Assembly (NCBI GenBank): GCA_002376235.1
Contig: DFNX01000006.1
Span: 62,001-126,000 of the forward strand
DNA: 64,000 nucleotides
Origin: Neorhizobium sp. UBA3556
Lineage (GTDB): Bacteria; Pseudomonadota; Alphaproteobacteria; Rhizobiales; Rhizobiaceae
Direction of reading: 5' to 3'
The notes below the pieces were generated by a model that saw nothing but the letters and a program-made list of their open reading frames with translations, was not told where the DNA came from and made no database searches. Below, one piece after another: positions 1 to 7,722 of the stretch; within the stretch, counting starts at the first letter, position 1; every line of letters starts with the position of its first letter. The translations under genes and the position numbers were made by a program.

Positions 1-515
1 GCACAATTGCTTGGGCGACAAAAGGCATCGATGACGAGGTTCGTGCGAAAATTCTGGGATGTTTCGCGATTGACGATACGAGGTCGTTCGACCAGGATCC
101 TCGCTTCGGTGCTTCCGTTCTGACAGAGATTGCATCGCGCGCGCTTTCGCCTGCTGTCAACGATCCCGGAACCGCGATCGATGTCCTGTCCCGAACCTTC
201 CGTGTTCTTGTCGCGTGGCGAGACGCGGCTGCCCGGCAACAAGGTGCGGTGCTTTATCCTGCCCTCCATGTTGCAAGCATCGAGGTTTCGGACCTGTTCG
301 ATGATCTTTATACGCCGATTGCCAGAGACGGCGCAGGTCTCATCGAGGTGGGGCTTCGCCTGCAGAAGACGCTAGCTCTGGCAGCAGATCTCGGTGTTGA
401 ATATCGGCGGAATGCCAAACGGCATTCTCAGGAAGCGCTCGATCGAGCAGACAAAGCATTGCACATTGATGTCGACCGCAAACGGCTGAAAGATGCGTCT
501 CTCTTCGCCAAATAG
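1..515 (+). CDS. DUF2254 family membrane protein, C-terminal part (5' end outside window)
   Basis: The reading frame is open from the first bases of the window and stops with TAG at 513-515, so about 170 C-terminal residues are visible. The stretch DPRFGASVLTEIASRALSPA followed by VNDPGTAIDVL is characteristic of the soluble C-terminal part of DUF2254 proteins, which carry N-terminal membrane helices (outside this window). Function of the family is not established. No partner gene is visible downstream on this strand; the next gene fragment is on the opposite strand. Confidence 0.8.
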   Translation, partial: TIAWATKGIDDEVRAKILGCFAIDDTRSFDQDPRFGASVLTEIASRALSPAVNDPGTAIDVLSRTFRVLVAWRDAAARQQGAVLYPALHVASIEVSDLFDDLYTPIARDGAGLIEVGLRLQKTLALAADLGVEYRRNAKRHSQEALDRADKALHIDVDRKRLKDASLFAK

Positions 516-679
516 TACGATCGGTTTGCATTTAACGTGTCGAGGGCGTCCGTTTGAAAGAGGTCCCTTGCCAATGGTGATCCATCTCAATGACTTGGAC
601 GCCGCCTTCGCGGGTGTCGACGGTTCAGATCTCGTCAAGATCCTAACGCCGAACAGTCTTTGTGGTTTTGCTTCCGCTG

Positions 680-1207
680 TCATTGATCGTTAACATGGCA
701 AGCCGCGAGATGTCCCGGCGCGACCTGCTTCTTCACAGGCGCTTCCATGCGACAGCGATCCATCGCAAATGCGCAGCGGGGATGGAAGTGGCAGCCCTTC
801 GGCGGGTTGAGCGGGCTCGGCAGTTCGCCATCCGACGGCGTTAAGCGCCGCTTTCCAGGCTCAATGCGCGGGACCTCCGAGAGGAGAGTCTGCGTATAGG
901 GGTGATTGGCCCGCTTGAAGATTTCCTCGACAGCCGCCTCTTCCACGATCCTCCCGAGATACATGATGGCAACGCGGTCGGAGATGTGCTCGACGACGCC
1001 CAGATCGTGGCAGACGAACAAGTAGGTGAGATCCAGCTCGTCGCGCAGCTCCATGAACAGGTTGATGACCTGTGCCTGTATGGACACATCAAGTGCCGCG
1101 ACGCTTTCTTCACAAACGAGGAATTTCGGCTGAACGGCAAGCGCGCGTGCAATGTTGACACGCTGACGCTTTCCGCCGGAAAACTGATGCGGATAACGTT
1201 TCTTCGT
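680..1207 (-). pseudogene. Truncated oligopeptide/dipeptide ABC transporter ATPase (OppF/DppF type)
   Basis: From about 1198 downward the minus strand encodes the back half of an OppF/DppF ATPase: signature RYPHQFSGGKRQR, a Walker B region, the H-loop VCHDLGVVEHISDRVAIMYL, and the typical oligopeptide C-terminal domain (HPYTQTLL, then a HFHPRCAFAMDRC cluster). The N-terminal half with the Walker A loop is missing, and the open frame upstream (to 1444) has no resemblance to the family. Walker B reads LVCEESVAALD where LVCDEPVSALD is expected, so a key Asp and Pro are altered. It cannot hydrolyse ATP as it stands. No matching permeases or binding protein are adjacent. I read it as a decayed remnant. 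Confidence 0.8.
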
Positions 1208-1444
1208 TCTCGGGAACAGGCGGATGATTTTGTCGGGGTGCCGGCCGAATGTATCGGGCGCGTCAATCTCGATAGACAGCCGACATATGTGATGACGATC
1301 GAGAATTTCTCGTCCTTTGTCCGCTATGTCCGTGAGGTGGCGCAAGTTCACGGCCGCATTACGTAAAACGGGCGGATGTAAATGGGCTGACTTGATTGCA
1401 ACTCCAGTAAAGTAAGCATCAAAAAAGTGCTTCGCCCGGTTCAT

Positions 1445-2452
1445 TCAGTCGCTGCTATCGCGGACGACAAGCTCGGGCGTGATCGTGATATGGTTGGTGC
1501 AGCGGCCGTCCAGCAGATCCAGAACCAGCCTTCCGGTTTGTTCTCCGATCTGCCTTGCCCCAACATTGATCGTTGTCAGCGACGGTACGCTGATGCCTCC
1601 GATTTCATAGTCGCCAAAACCTCCTATGGCGATGCGGCCCGGGACCTGAACGCCAAGACGTTGGCACTCGGTCAGAGCGCCAAAGGCTGAAAGGTCGGAT
1701 ACGCAGATCACGGCATCGGTGTCGGGATATTGATGAAGCAGTCGAGCCATTGCGTTTGCACCTTCCCGCATGGAGATCGGTGGGGCGCCGGCATCAATGA
1801 GGCGGGAAGCATCAAGTCCATGGTCATGCAGAGCCTGGATGAAGCCGAGGCGGCGATCGCTACCACGCGCATCACGGCTCGTTTCACCGCCGACGAAAGC
1901 AATCCGGCGATAGCCCGCAGCAACGAAATGATCGACCATGCCCCGCACAGCGTCCGCATTGGAAAAGCCGACGAAATATCCTATCGGGTCGGCCGGCACA
2001 TCCCAGGTTTCGATGACCGGAACTCCGGCGTTTTCCAGGAGTTTGCGGGCGCGGCTGGTATGCTTGGAGCCGGTGACGACGACGGCCTGCGGCTTGCGCC
2101 GCAGCAACCCCTCGATCAGCCGTTCTTCCTCATCCATGTCGTAGTTCGTATAGCCGAGCAGGATTTGGAAGCCACGGGCATTCAGCACGTCTGAAAGGCC
2201 GCCGACGGTATCTGCGAAGTTGGCGTTATTGATGGACGGAATGGTGACGGCGATGAAGTCGGTTTTCTGGGATCGAAGGTTCGATGCGGTGGCATGAAAT
2301 ACGTATCCAAGCTCTTCCGCAGCCTTCAGAATCGCATCCCGTGTCTCCTTATTTACAGGGCTGCCCGGCTTGAATGCCCGTGAGACCGTCATGGGCGACA
2401 CGCCGATCTTGCGGGCCACATCAGCCATCGTCGATATCTTGTCGTTATTCAT
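1445..2452 (-). CDS. LacI-family transcriptional repressor, gluconate repressor (GntR) type
   Basis: A 335-residue LacI/GalR repressor. The N-terminal helix-turn-helix is clear (ISTMADVARKIGVSPMTVSR, then AFKPGSPVNKETRDAI), followed by the hinge and a periplasmic-binding-protein-like effector domain containing IPSINNANFADTV and GGETSRDARGSDRR. The ATG at 2452 is chosen because the HTH begins a few residues later and the upstream strand carries AAGGCGG; a longer open frame to 2593 adds unrelated sequence. It is divergent from the dehydrogenase at 2663. A perfect TGTTATCGATAACA palindrome lies between them, and identical copies precede the TRAP genes and sit between the SDR and dehydrogenase genes, so this repressor probably controls all of these as well as itself. 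The inducer is inferred to be gluconate or a related sugar acid. Confidence 0.9.
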   Translation of the reverse strand: MNNDKISTMADVARKIGVSPMTVSRAFKPGSPVNKETRDAILKAAEELGYVFHATASNLRSQKTDFIAVTIPSINNANFADTVGGLSDVLNARGFQILLGYTNYDMDEEERLIEGLLRRKPQAVVVTGSKHTSRARKLLENAGVPVIETWDVPADPIGYFVGFSNADAVRGMVDHFVAAGYRRIAFVGGETSRDARGSDRRLGFIQALHDHGLDASRLIDAGAPPISMREGANAMARLLHQYPDTDAVICVSDLSAFGALTECQRLGVQVPGRIAIGGFGDYEIGGISVPSLTTINVGARQIGEQTGRLVLDLLDGRCTNHITITPELVVRDSSD

Positions 2453-2596
2453 CCTACCGCCTTTTCTTGCACGAGCGACGACCTCAGTTCCCGCGCATTG
2501 ATATGCTACTCTCGGCTGCCGCGGCATCAGCCGATTTGGCAAATTTCTCCCCGGAGTGTCATCATTGCGCATATGGAGAATATGGCTGGACAATCG

Positions 2597-2625
2597 TTAG
2601 ACAGTGATTATGTTATCGATAACAC
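2597..2625 (+). promoter_or_regulatory. Promoter with overlapping LacI-family operator (copy 1)
   Basis: The 14-bp perfect palindrome TGTTATCGATAACA occupies 2611-2624 between the divergent repressor gene and the dehydrogenase gene. On the plus strand TTAGAC (2597-2602) and TAACAC (2620-2625) are separated by 17 bp, so the operator covers the spacer and -10 box. Binding there would block polymerase. The identical sequence recurs at 6849-6862 and 8504-8517, always in front of sugar acid genes. Confidence 0.85.
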
Positions 2626-2662
2626 AGCGATTTTACAAGGTCACTTTGATCGGGGAGGATTC

Positions 2663-3550
2663 ATGACCAATAAGGTTGCGCTGATTGGCGCAGGCGCCAT
2701 GGGTGGGGCCATTGGAGCGCGACTGGTAGAAACCGGCAATCGCTTGACTGTATTCGATCTCGACACGGCTAAACGTCAGGTTTTGGTCGACAGGGGGGCT
2801 GTCGCGGCTTCGACTGCTGCTGAAGCCGCTTCGGTCAGCGACTACGTTATCCTCAGCCTCAATAATCCGGAAATCGTGCGCCGCGCGGTGTTCGATCCAA
2901 GCGGTGTTGCCGATGGCGCAAGGCCGGGTACGCTGATTATCGACATGTCATCCATCGATCCCGGCGCGACGAAGATGCTTGCCGCGGACGCCGCGGCAAA
3001 GGGTCTGCGGTGGGTAGATAGCCCACTTTCGGGAGGCGCACCAAAGGCTCTGATCGGGCAGCTTACCCTGATGGCTGGCGGAGACGAGAAGGATGTGGCC
3101 GATGCCCATCGGGTTCTCCAGCACGTCGCCAGCAATTACACGCATATGGGGCCGGTCGGAGCCGGGCAGACCACGAAGCTGATCAACCAGGTGCTCTGCG
3201 GCCTGGGGTTCCTGGCTGTCGCGGAAGCGACGCAGCTTGCGCTCGATGCCGGCGTCGATGCCGCGAAAATCCCGCAGGCCCTGAAGGGTGGTCGCGCTGA
3301 TAGTGCGCTGTTGCAGGAATACATGCCGCGTTTCATCACGAAGGATTATCGCCGCACCGGTCGTATCGACAACATGGTCAAGGATCTTTCCGGCGCACAG
3401 GATCTGGCGCGCCGCACCAACACAGCCATGCCGCTGACTGCGGCCTGCGCGGAAATACATCGCATGCTTACAGCCGCCGGCCTTGGCGGCGAGGATCAGG
3501 CCGCCCTCATGGAGTTCTTCCGCGGCCCCAACAAGGAGAATTTCGAATGA
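2663..3550 (+). CDS. NAD(P)-dependent beta-hydroxyacid dehydrogenase (HIBADH / 2-hydroxy-3-oxopropionate reductase family)
   Basis: A 295-residue member of the 3-hydroxyisobutyrate dehydrogenase family. It opens with the Rossmann motif GAGAMGGAIG (residues about 9-18), has the substrate-binding stretch DSPLSGGAPKA, the catalytic-lysine segment GQTTKLINQ, and the cofactor/active-site segment KDLSGAQDLA near the C-terminus. The ATG at 2663 follows GGGGAGGA at a good distance; open sequence further upstream runs through the operator and is not coding. The enzyme oxidises or reduces a beta-hydroxyacid such as tartronate semialdehyde/glycerate or a related sugar acid intermediate; the exact substrate cannot be read from sequence. 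It is co-translated with the next gene (ATGA overlap) and lies under the operator at 2611-2624. Confidence 0.85.
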   Translation: MTNKVALIGAGAMGGAIGARLVETGNRLTVFDLDTAKRQVLVDRGAVAASTAAEAASVSDYVILSLNNPEIVRRAVFDPSGVADGARPGTLIIDMSSIDPGATKMLAADAAAKGLRWVDSPLSGGAPKALIGQLTLMAGGDEKDVADAHRVLQHVASNYTHMGPVGAGQTTKLINQVLCGLGFLAVAEATQLALDAGVDAAKIPQALKGGRADSALLQEYMPRFITKDYRRTGRIDNMVKDLSGAQDLARRTNTAMPLTAACAEIHRMLTAAGLGGEDQAALMEFFRGPNKENFE

Positions 3551-3879
3551 TCACGCGTTTCGCCCTTTTCGAAGGCAAGATAAAGGACGGCCAGACCGAA
3601 GCTTTCCGCAAGGCCGTGATCGAGCGGATTCTTCCCAAATGGCGCCAGTTTCCGCATGCCACGGATGTGCGCATTTCATTTGCCGAATTTCGTGACGATG
3701 GCGCGCCGGAATTGCCGATGATCCTTGCGATCAACTATCCGAGCGTTGAGGCTGTCGAAGAGGCGCTGGCAAGCCCCATTCGTGCAGAGGCGCGTGCGGC
3801 GACAGAGGCCGTGCTTGCCGAGTTCTTCGATGGTCGCATCCACCATCACGTAACGCTTGCCAACGAATACAAGCTGTAA
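3547..3879 (+). CDS. Small dimeric alpha/beta-barrel-like protein (EthD/antibiotic monooxygenase fold), function unknown
   Basis: A 110-residue protein whose ATG overlaps the stop codon of the preceding dehydrogenase (ATGA at 3547-3550), so the two are translationally coupled. The pattern RFALFEGKIKDGQTEAFRKA at the start, a central strand ending in MILAINYP, and a helix EAVEEALASPIRAEA fit the ferredoxin-like dimeric barrel seen in EthD-like and stress-responsive small proteins. No catalytic residue can be assigned. Being coupled to the dehydrogenase suggests a helper or isomerase-like role in the same sugar acid pathway; this is inference. A rho-independent terminator follows at 3922-3951. 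Confidence 0.7.
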   Translation: MITRFALFEGKIKDGQTEAFRKAVIERILPKWRQFPHATDVRISFAEFRDDGAPELPMILAINYPSVEAVEEALASPIRAEARAATEAVLAEFFDGRIHHHVTLANEYKL

Positions 3880-3921
3880 AGCTCGCCACCTGGATCATGT
3901 GCCAACGCGGTATTCTCTGAA

Positions 3922-3951
3922 TGCCGCGTTTTTCTTTGCGGCAGTTTTTTT
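3922..3951 (+). terminator. Rho-independent terminator after the HIBADH-like operon
   Basis: TGCCGC (3922-3927) pairs with GCGGCA (3938-3943) and is followed by GTTTTTTT. It ends the plus-strand transcript starting near 2630. Confidence 0.85.
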
Positions 3952-3963
3952 CAAGAGCAAACA

Positions 3964-3997
3964 AAAAGGCGGGGGAACCATGGTTCCTCCGCCTTTT
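3964..3997 (-). terminator. Terminator for the TRAP operon
   Basis: A 17-bp inverted repeat (3964-3980 with 3981-3997, one G-T pair) with the centre AACCATGGTT; read on the minus strand it ends in TTTTTGT, right after the stop of the binding protein gene. It is convergent with the terminator at 3922-3951. Confidence 0.8.
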
Positions 3998-4016
3998 GCA
4001 TTTTCCGGATAGACGA

Positions 4017-5003
4017 TTACTTGCTCTTGCCGGCTTCGACGATCTGGTTGACGAGTTCGTCACCATTCGCCTTGATGAAGCCATCCCAGACCGGACGAAC
4101 CTTTTCCTGGAAGGCGGCTGCATCAACGTCGCGGTTGACCTGCATGCCCTCATTCTCGAGCGATGCGATCATCTCCTCTTCCTTGGCGACATTTAGCTTG
4201 CGCTGCTCGGCAATTGCTTCCTTGGCAACCTCGATGATGATCTTCTGCTCGTCCGCACTCAGTCCCTTGAGCTTGCTGTCGTTCATGACGATCGCAAGCG
4301 GCGAATAGGCATGCTGAGTCAGCGAGAGATATTTCTGAACTTCATTGAACTTGAATGAAGCGACGATGCCGACCGGATGATCCTGTGCGTCAACGACGCC
4401 GGTCTCCAGCGCCGTGTAAAGCTCCGCTACCGGGATCTGCTGCGGATTTGCGCCGAGCAAGGAGAACATGTCATTCAGCGCGCGGGAATTGTTTACACGC
4501 ATCTGCAAGCCCGCAAGGTCGCCCGGCTCCTTGATCGGATGCTTGTTGTTGGTGATGTTGCGGTAGCCGTTTTCCGGATATCCGAGCACGGTCAGGCCGA
4601 GTTTCGTAAACTCGCCGGAAATGCCGGCACCGATATCACCGTCGAGCACCTTGTAGGCGACATCACGGTTTGGGAAGATGAATGGCAGTTCGAAGACACC
4701 AGCCTGCGGAACCAGGCCGGTGAAGTTGTTGAGGCCCGACATCGTGATATCGACAATGCCCGAACGTGCGCCGTCGATCATCTGGGCGTCGTTGCCGAGC
4801 TGCCCCGCCGGAAAGATAGAAACCTTGATCGATCCGTTGGAGCGCTCCTCAACGCCCTTCTTGAAGAACACCGAGAGCGTCTGCTGCATGTCGCTTTCAG
4901 GTGCTGCGTGGGCGAGTTTCAGTGTCGTCTGTGCCGATGCTGCGGCCACACTGCAAAGTGCCAGTGCTGCCGATAGGCCGAGCGTCTTGAGAATTGATTT
5001 CAT
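4017..5003 (-). CDS. dctP: TRAP transporter substrate-binding protein, DctP family
   Basis: A 328-residue periplasmic binding protein. A signal peptide (MKSILKTLGLSAALALCSVA ending ASA) precedes the mature start TTLKLAHAAPESD. DctP hallmarks follow: FFKKGVEERSNGSIKVSIFP, AGQLG, DITMSG, the LQMRV segment holding the substrate-carboxylate arginine, and ALETGVVDAQDHP. The protein delivers a carboxylate, likely a sugar acid, to the DctQM permease encoded just upstream on the same strand (17-bp gap). A terminator follows directly. The neighbours (gluconokinase, SDR, idonate dehydrogenase) and the shared operator suggest gluconate, idonate or a related hexonate as ligand; the family alone does not decide this. 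Confidence 0.92.
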   Translation of the reverse strand: MKSILKTLGLSAALALCSVAAASAQTTLKLAHAAPESDMQQTLSVFFKKGVEERSNGSIKVSIFPAGQLGNDAQMIDGARSGIVDITMSGLNNFTGLVPQAGVFELPFIFPNRDVAYKVLDGDIGAGISGEFTKLGLTVLGYPENGYRNITNNKHPIKEPGDLAGLQMRVNNSRALNDMFSLLGANPQQIPVAELYTALETGVVDAQDHPVGIVASFKFNEVQKYLSLTQHAYSPLAIVMNDSKLKGLSADEQKIIIEVAKEAIAEQRKLNVAKEEEMIASLENEGMQVNRDVDAAAFQEKVRPVWDGFIKANGDELVNQIVEAGKSK

Positions 5004-5019
5004 AGGCGTTTCTCCCTGT

Positions 5020-6300
5020 TTAGCCTGCGAAGAATTTCATTGGGACGATGATAAGAGCGGGGAAGATCACGAAAAGGATGAGCAGAGCCACATAGGCTGC
5101 CATGAATGGCAGCGTGCCGCGCACCGCAACGCTCATCTTTGCCTGACCGACGCCGCACACGACGTTGAGGACCGTGCCGACCGGCGGGGTGAGCAGGCCG
5201 ATAGAGGTGTTGATGACGAACATCAGGCCGAAATAGACGGGGTCGATCCCTGCTTGTTTCACGATCGGCATGAAGAGTGGAACCAGGATCAGGATCGTCG
5301 GAGAAAGGTCCATCACCATACCAACCATCAGGACGATGATCATGATGACTGCCATCAGAAGGCGGGGGTGATCGACGAGCGGTCCTAGAATTTCGGCCAG
5401 TTGCTGCGGCAATTGAGCGACCGTTATGAGCCAGGCTGCAACCATGGCTGCGCCGACGAGGAACATCACCATGGCGGTGGAACGTCCCGCGCCAATGAGG
5501 ATGTGATAGAAGCGCGTCAGGTTCATCTCGCGATAAACGAAGGTCGAGATGATGATGGCATAAACTGCGGCGACGACTGCCGCCTCTGTCGGAGTGAAGA
5601 TCCCGAAGCGTATGCCGCCGATGATGATGAGTGGCAGAAGCAATGCCCAGATGCCATCCTTCAGAGCCGCAAGGCGCTCTGCGCCGGAGGCCTTGGGGTT
5701 CGTCTCGACATTCTCCTTCCGCATGATGAGCGCCCAGACGACCATCAGCGTCAAACCCATCATCAGGCCCGGCGCGATGCCGCCGAGGAACAATTTTGCA
5801 ATCGAGATATTGCCGGCAACGCCGATGATGATCAGCGGCAGCGACGGTGGGATGACCGGAGCAATGATGCCGCCGGATGCCAGGAGGCCGATCGAAGGAC
5901 CTTCCGGATAACCGGATTTGCGCATCATCGGATACAGAATAGAGACCAGTGCGGCAGCATCGGCGACAGCCGAGCCGGACAGGCCGGCAAGCAGAACCGA
6001 CGTGATGATCGCAACATAGCCTAGGCCACCCTTTCGGTGGCCGACCAGCGTGGAGGCGAGACGGACAATTCTAGTGGAGAGGCCGCCGTGAGCCATGACC
6101 TCGCCGGCAACGAGGAAGAAGGGGACCGCCAGCAACGGGAAGCTGTCGACGCCGTTGATAAGGGACTGCGTCAGGATATCGGCACTGAAAACGCCCAGAT
6201 GCAGCATCAGCGCCATGGCAGACAGAAGCAGTGCGAAAGCGACAGGCAGACCGAGGAGAATGCTGAAGATCAGCACACCGAGAAATAATGCAAGGGTCAC
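5020..6300 (-). CDS. dctM: TRAP transporter large permease, DctM family
   Basis: A 426-residue, strongly hydrophobic protein with the DctM/SiaM layout of about a dozen membrane helices. It starts MTLALFLGVLIFSILLGLPV and carries family stretches such as LAVPFFLVAGEVMAHGG, LLAGLSGSAVADAAALVSIL, GGIIAPVIPPSLPLIIIGV and a C-terminal GLLTPPVGTVLNVV repeat-like motif that form the two pseudo-symmetric transport domains. It uses a sodium or proton gradient to import the ligand presented by DctP. Its start overlaps the end of dctQ (ATGA type, 6297-6300), giving a tight QM-P operon. Confidence 0.93.
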   Translation of the reverse strand: MTLALFLGVLIFSILLGLPVAFALLLSAMALMLHLGVFSADILTQSLINGVDSFPLLAVPFFLVAGEVMAHGGLSTRIVRLASTLVGHRKGGLGYVAIITSVLLAGLSGSAVADAAALVSILYPMMRKSGYPEGPSIGLLASGGIIAPVIPPSLPLIIIGVAGNISIAKLFLGGIAPGLMMGLTLMVVWALIMRKENVETNPKASGAERLAALKDGIWALLLPLIIIGGIRFGIFTPTEAAVVAAVYAIIISTFVYREMNLTRFYHILIGAGRSTAMVMFLVGAAMVAAWLITVAQLPQQLAEILGPLVDHPRLLMAVIMIIVLMVGMVMDLSPTILILVPLFMPIVKQAGIDPVYFGLMFVINTSIGLLTPPVGTVLNVVCGVGQAKMSVAVRGTLPFMAAYVALLILFVIFPALIIVPMKFFAG

Positions 6301-6785
6301 TGCTCGATCTCCGTCTGTGGCTGCACGTAGTTGGGGTCCCCAAAAAGCCGGACGACGGCAACGAATGCCATCAGCGCCCCGGAAACCACTCCAGACAGGT
6401 AGACCAGACCAGTCGGAAGGCCGGTAAGTGGCGAGATGTTCTGCCAGTTGGCGATGGTTTGGCGCAGAGAGCCCCAGAACAGCATCGAGACCGAAACCAG
6501 GATGACAATCCAGGCCAGACGCCTCAGCAGCGGGACCGCGCGGGGGAAAAATGCCTCGGAAAATTCAGTGACGGCGAGGTGCTCGCCGCGGCGAAGAACT
6601 ACGGTTGCTCCCAGCATCACGACCCAGACAAAACCAAGACGAGATAGCTCGACAGATACGCGAAGCCCCGAAGAGAAGCCGTAGCGCATCACGACATTTG
6701 CGAAAACCAAGGCGATCATGGCAGCCATCAGCCCGGCCATGATGATATCGACCCAATTCCAGAGAAACGACACAAGTCGGTTCAC
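6297..6785 (-). CDS. dctQ: TRAP transporter small permease, DctQ family
   Basis: A 162-residue membrane protein with four predicted helices: one near residues 12-32 (IIMAGLMAAMIALVFANVV), the second in GFVWVVMLGATVV, the third in IVILVSVSMLFWG, and the fourth in YLSGVVSGALMAFVAVV. The charged segment LRRGEHLAVTEF after helix 2 is typical of DctQ. I choose the GTG at 6785 because GGGAGAGG lies just upstream and because the predicted promoter would start transcription near 6840; a TTG start at 6842 would sit at the transcription start itself. It is the first gene of the TRAP operon and is translationally coupled to dctM. Confidence 0.85.
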   Translation of the reverse strand: MNRLVSFLWNWVDIIMAGLMAAMIALVFANVVMRYGFSSGLRVSVELSRLGFVWVVMLGATVVLRRGEHLAVTEFSEAFFPRAVPLLRRLAWIVILVSVSMLFWGSLRQTIANWQNISPLTGLPTGLVYLSGVVSGALMAFVAVVRLFGDPNYVQPQTEIEQ

Positions 6786-6847
6786 GAGCCTCTCCCTCAC
6801 CAATTTATAAGCTGTCAAAATATCGATAGACAGCTCCTCCAAGAAAA

Positions 6848-6876
6848 ATGTTATCGATAACAGAAAAGTCTGTCAA
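6848..6876 (-). promoter_or_regulatory. TRAP operon promoter with overlapping LacI-family operator (copy 2)
   Basis: On the minus strand TTGACA (6871-6876) and TAACAT (6848-6853) are exactly 17 bp apart, a near-consensus sigma-70 promoter. The palindrome TGTTATCGATAACA at 6849-6862 covers the -10 box and part of the spacer, so a bound repressor would exclude polymerase. Confidence 0.9.
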
Positions 6877-7137
6877 TGCGGCTATCTGTGTATGAGGTAA
6901 TATTGGATTCACCGGATCAAGTGATTGGCTGGTCGTCCTGCCAAGCTCGTGAAGATGCTGAGGCCGGTTTTCTCACGGCCTACAAGTCGGGCACTTCGGC
7001 TATCGAAGTTTGCATCTAGAAGGTGTGCTGAAGGCCAAGGGCCTGATCGTCGATATCAAAAACCTAAAAAGAGGAAGCTTCGGCGATTCGATCGCTTCCC
7101 TTTTGTTGTGATGAAGGTCCGCCACATCGGCGGCAAA
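6877..7137. other. Intergenic stretch without a recognisable gene
   Basis: About 260 bp between the TRAP promoter and the gluconokinase terminator. A plus-strand frame to 7185 is open but its translation is rich in Arg and Lys and resembles no family. A short piece near 7030-7065 reads LKAKGLIVDIKNL, faintly like the end of a nucleotide-sugar dehydrogenase, but nothing around it supports that. Confidence 0.4.
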
Positions 7138-7141
7138 ATGA

Positions 7142-7167
7142 AAAGGGCGGCCTTGTGGTCGCCCTTT
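7142..7167 (-). terminator. Terminator after gluconokinase
   Basis: AAAGGGCGGCC (7142-7152) pairs with GGTCGCCCTTT (7157-7167) around a TTGT loop with one G-T pair. On the minus strand it ends in CCCTTTT directly after the gluconokinase stop codon. Confidence 0.75.
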
Positions 7168-7170
7168 ATG

Positions 7171-7722
7171 TTATCCCGTAGCTAGTTCTTTGAGGCCGTC
7201 GATGGCCAGATCGGTAATCGCCTCCGGCGTGTTGTCGATGCTGACAACCACGACGCCGATTTCCTGATCCGGCCGCTCCAACGTCGCGAGCTGGCTTTCC
7301 AGAAGGCTGGTCGGCATGAAGTGGCCTTCGCGATTGCCCATGCGCTGGGTCAGCAGCGCCTTGCTCCCATCCAGAAACACAAAGGCAAGTCTTCCGCCCG
7401 CCGCCGCGCGCAACCGGTCGCGATACACTTTCTTCAGTGACGAGCACGTCAGAACGATGCCGCTTTCGGCGTGATTGGCCAGGATCTCGCCGATACGATC
7501 GAGCCACGGCCAGCGATCATCGTCATTGAGCGGCGTTCCAGCCGACATCTTGGCGATATTGGTCTGCGGATGGAGATCGTCACCCTCCCGATAGGGCAGG
7601 CCGAGCGTCTCTGCGAGGCGCATGCCGACTGAACTCTTGCCGCATCCGGCAACACCCATCACGATGATGGGCCGCCGGGTGGTGTTTGCCTCAGAGGCTG
7701 ATGGTGATGCCGCCGTCGACAT
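7171..7722 (-). CDS. Gluconokinase (GntK/IdnK type)
   Basis: A protein of about 183 residues matching the usual size of bacterial gluconokinases. The P-loop GVAGCGKS (about residues 23-30) is followed by the family signatures GDDLHPQTNIAKM, GTPLNDDDRWPWL, TCSSLKKVYRDRLR and GHFMPTSLLESQ. It phosphorylates D-gluconate to 6-phosphogluconate with ATP, feeding the Entner-Doudoroff and pentose phosphate routes. Its start overlaps the end of the SDR gene: ATG codons at 7737 and 7722 are both possible, and I prefer 7722 (GGA upstream), an overlap of 32 bp. Co-transcribed with the SDR from the divergent promoter near 8510. Confidence 0.92.
   Translation of the reverse strand: MSTAASPSASEANTTRRPIIVMGVAGCGKSSVGMRLAETLGLPYREGDDLHPQTNIAKMSAGTPLNDDDRWPWLDRIGEILANHAESGIVLTCSSLKKVYRDRLRAAAGGRLAFVFLDGSKALLTQRMGNREGHFMPTSLLESQLATLERPDQEIGVVVVSIDNTPEAITDLAIDGLKELATG

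Noticed and set aside
2498..2662. Longer N-terminus for the HIBADH-like dehydrogenase
   Set aside because: The extra residues would be encoded by the operator and promoter, and the Rossmann motif starts right after the ATG at 2663, which has a strong ribosome binding site.
6925..7185. An 86-codon plus-strand frame in the gap before gluconokinase
   Set aside because: Basic, low-complexity translation, no ribosome binding site, and overlap with the gluconokinase terminator.
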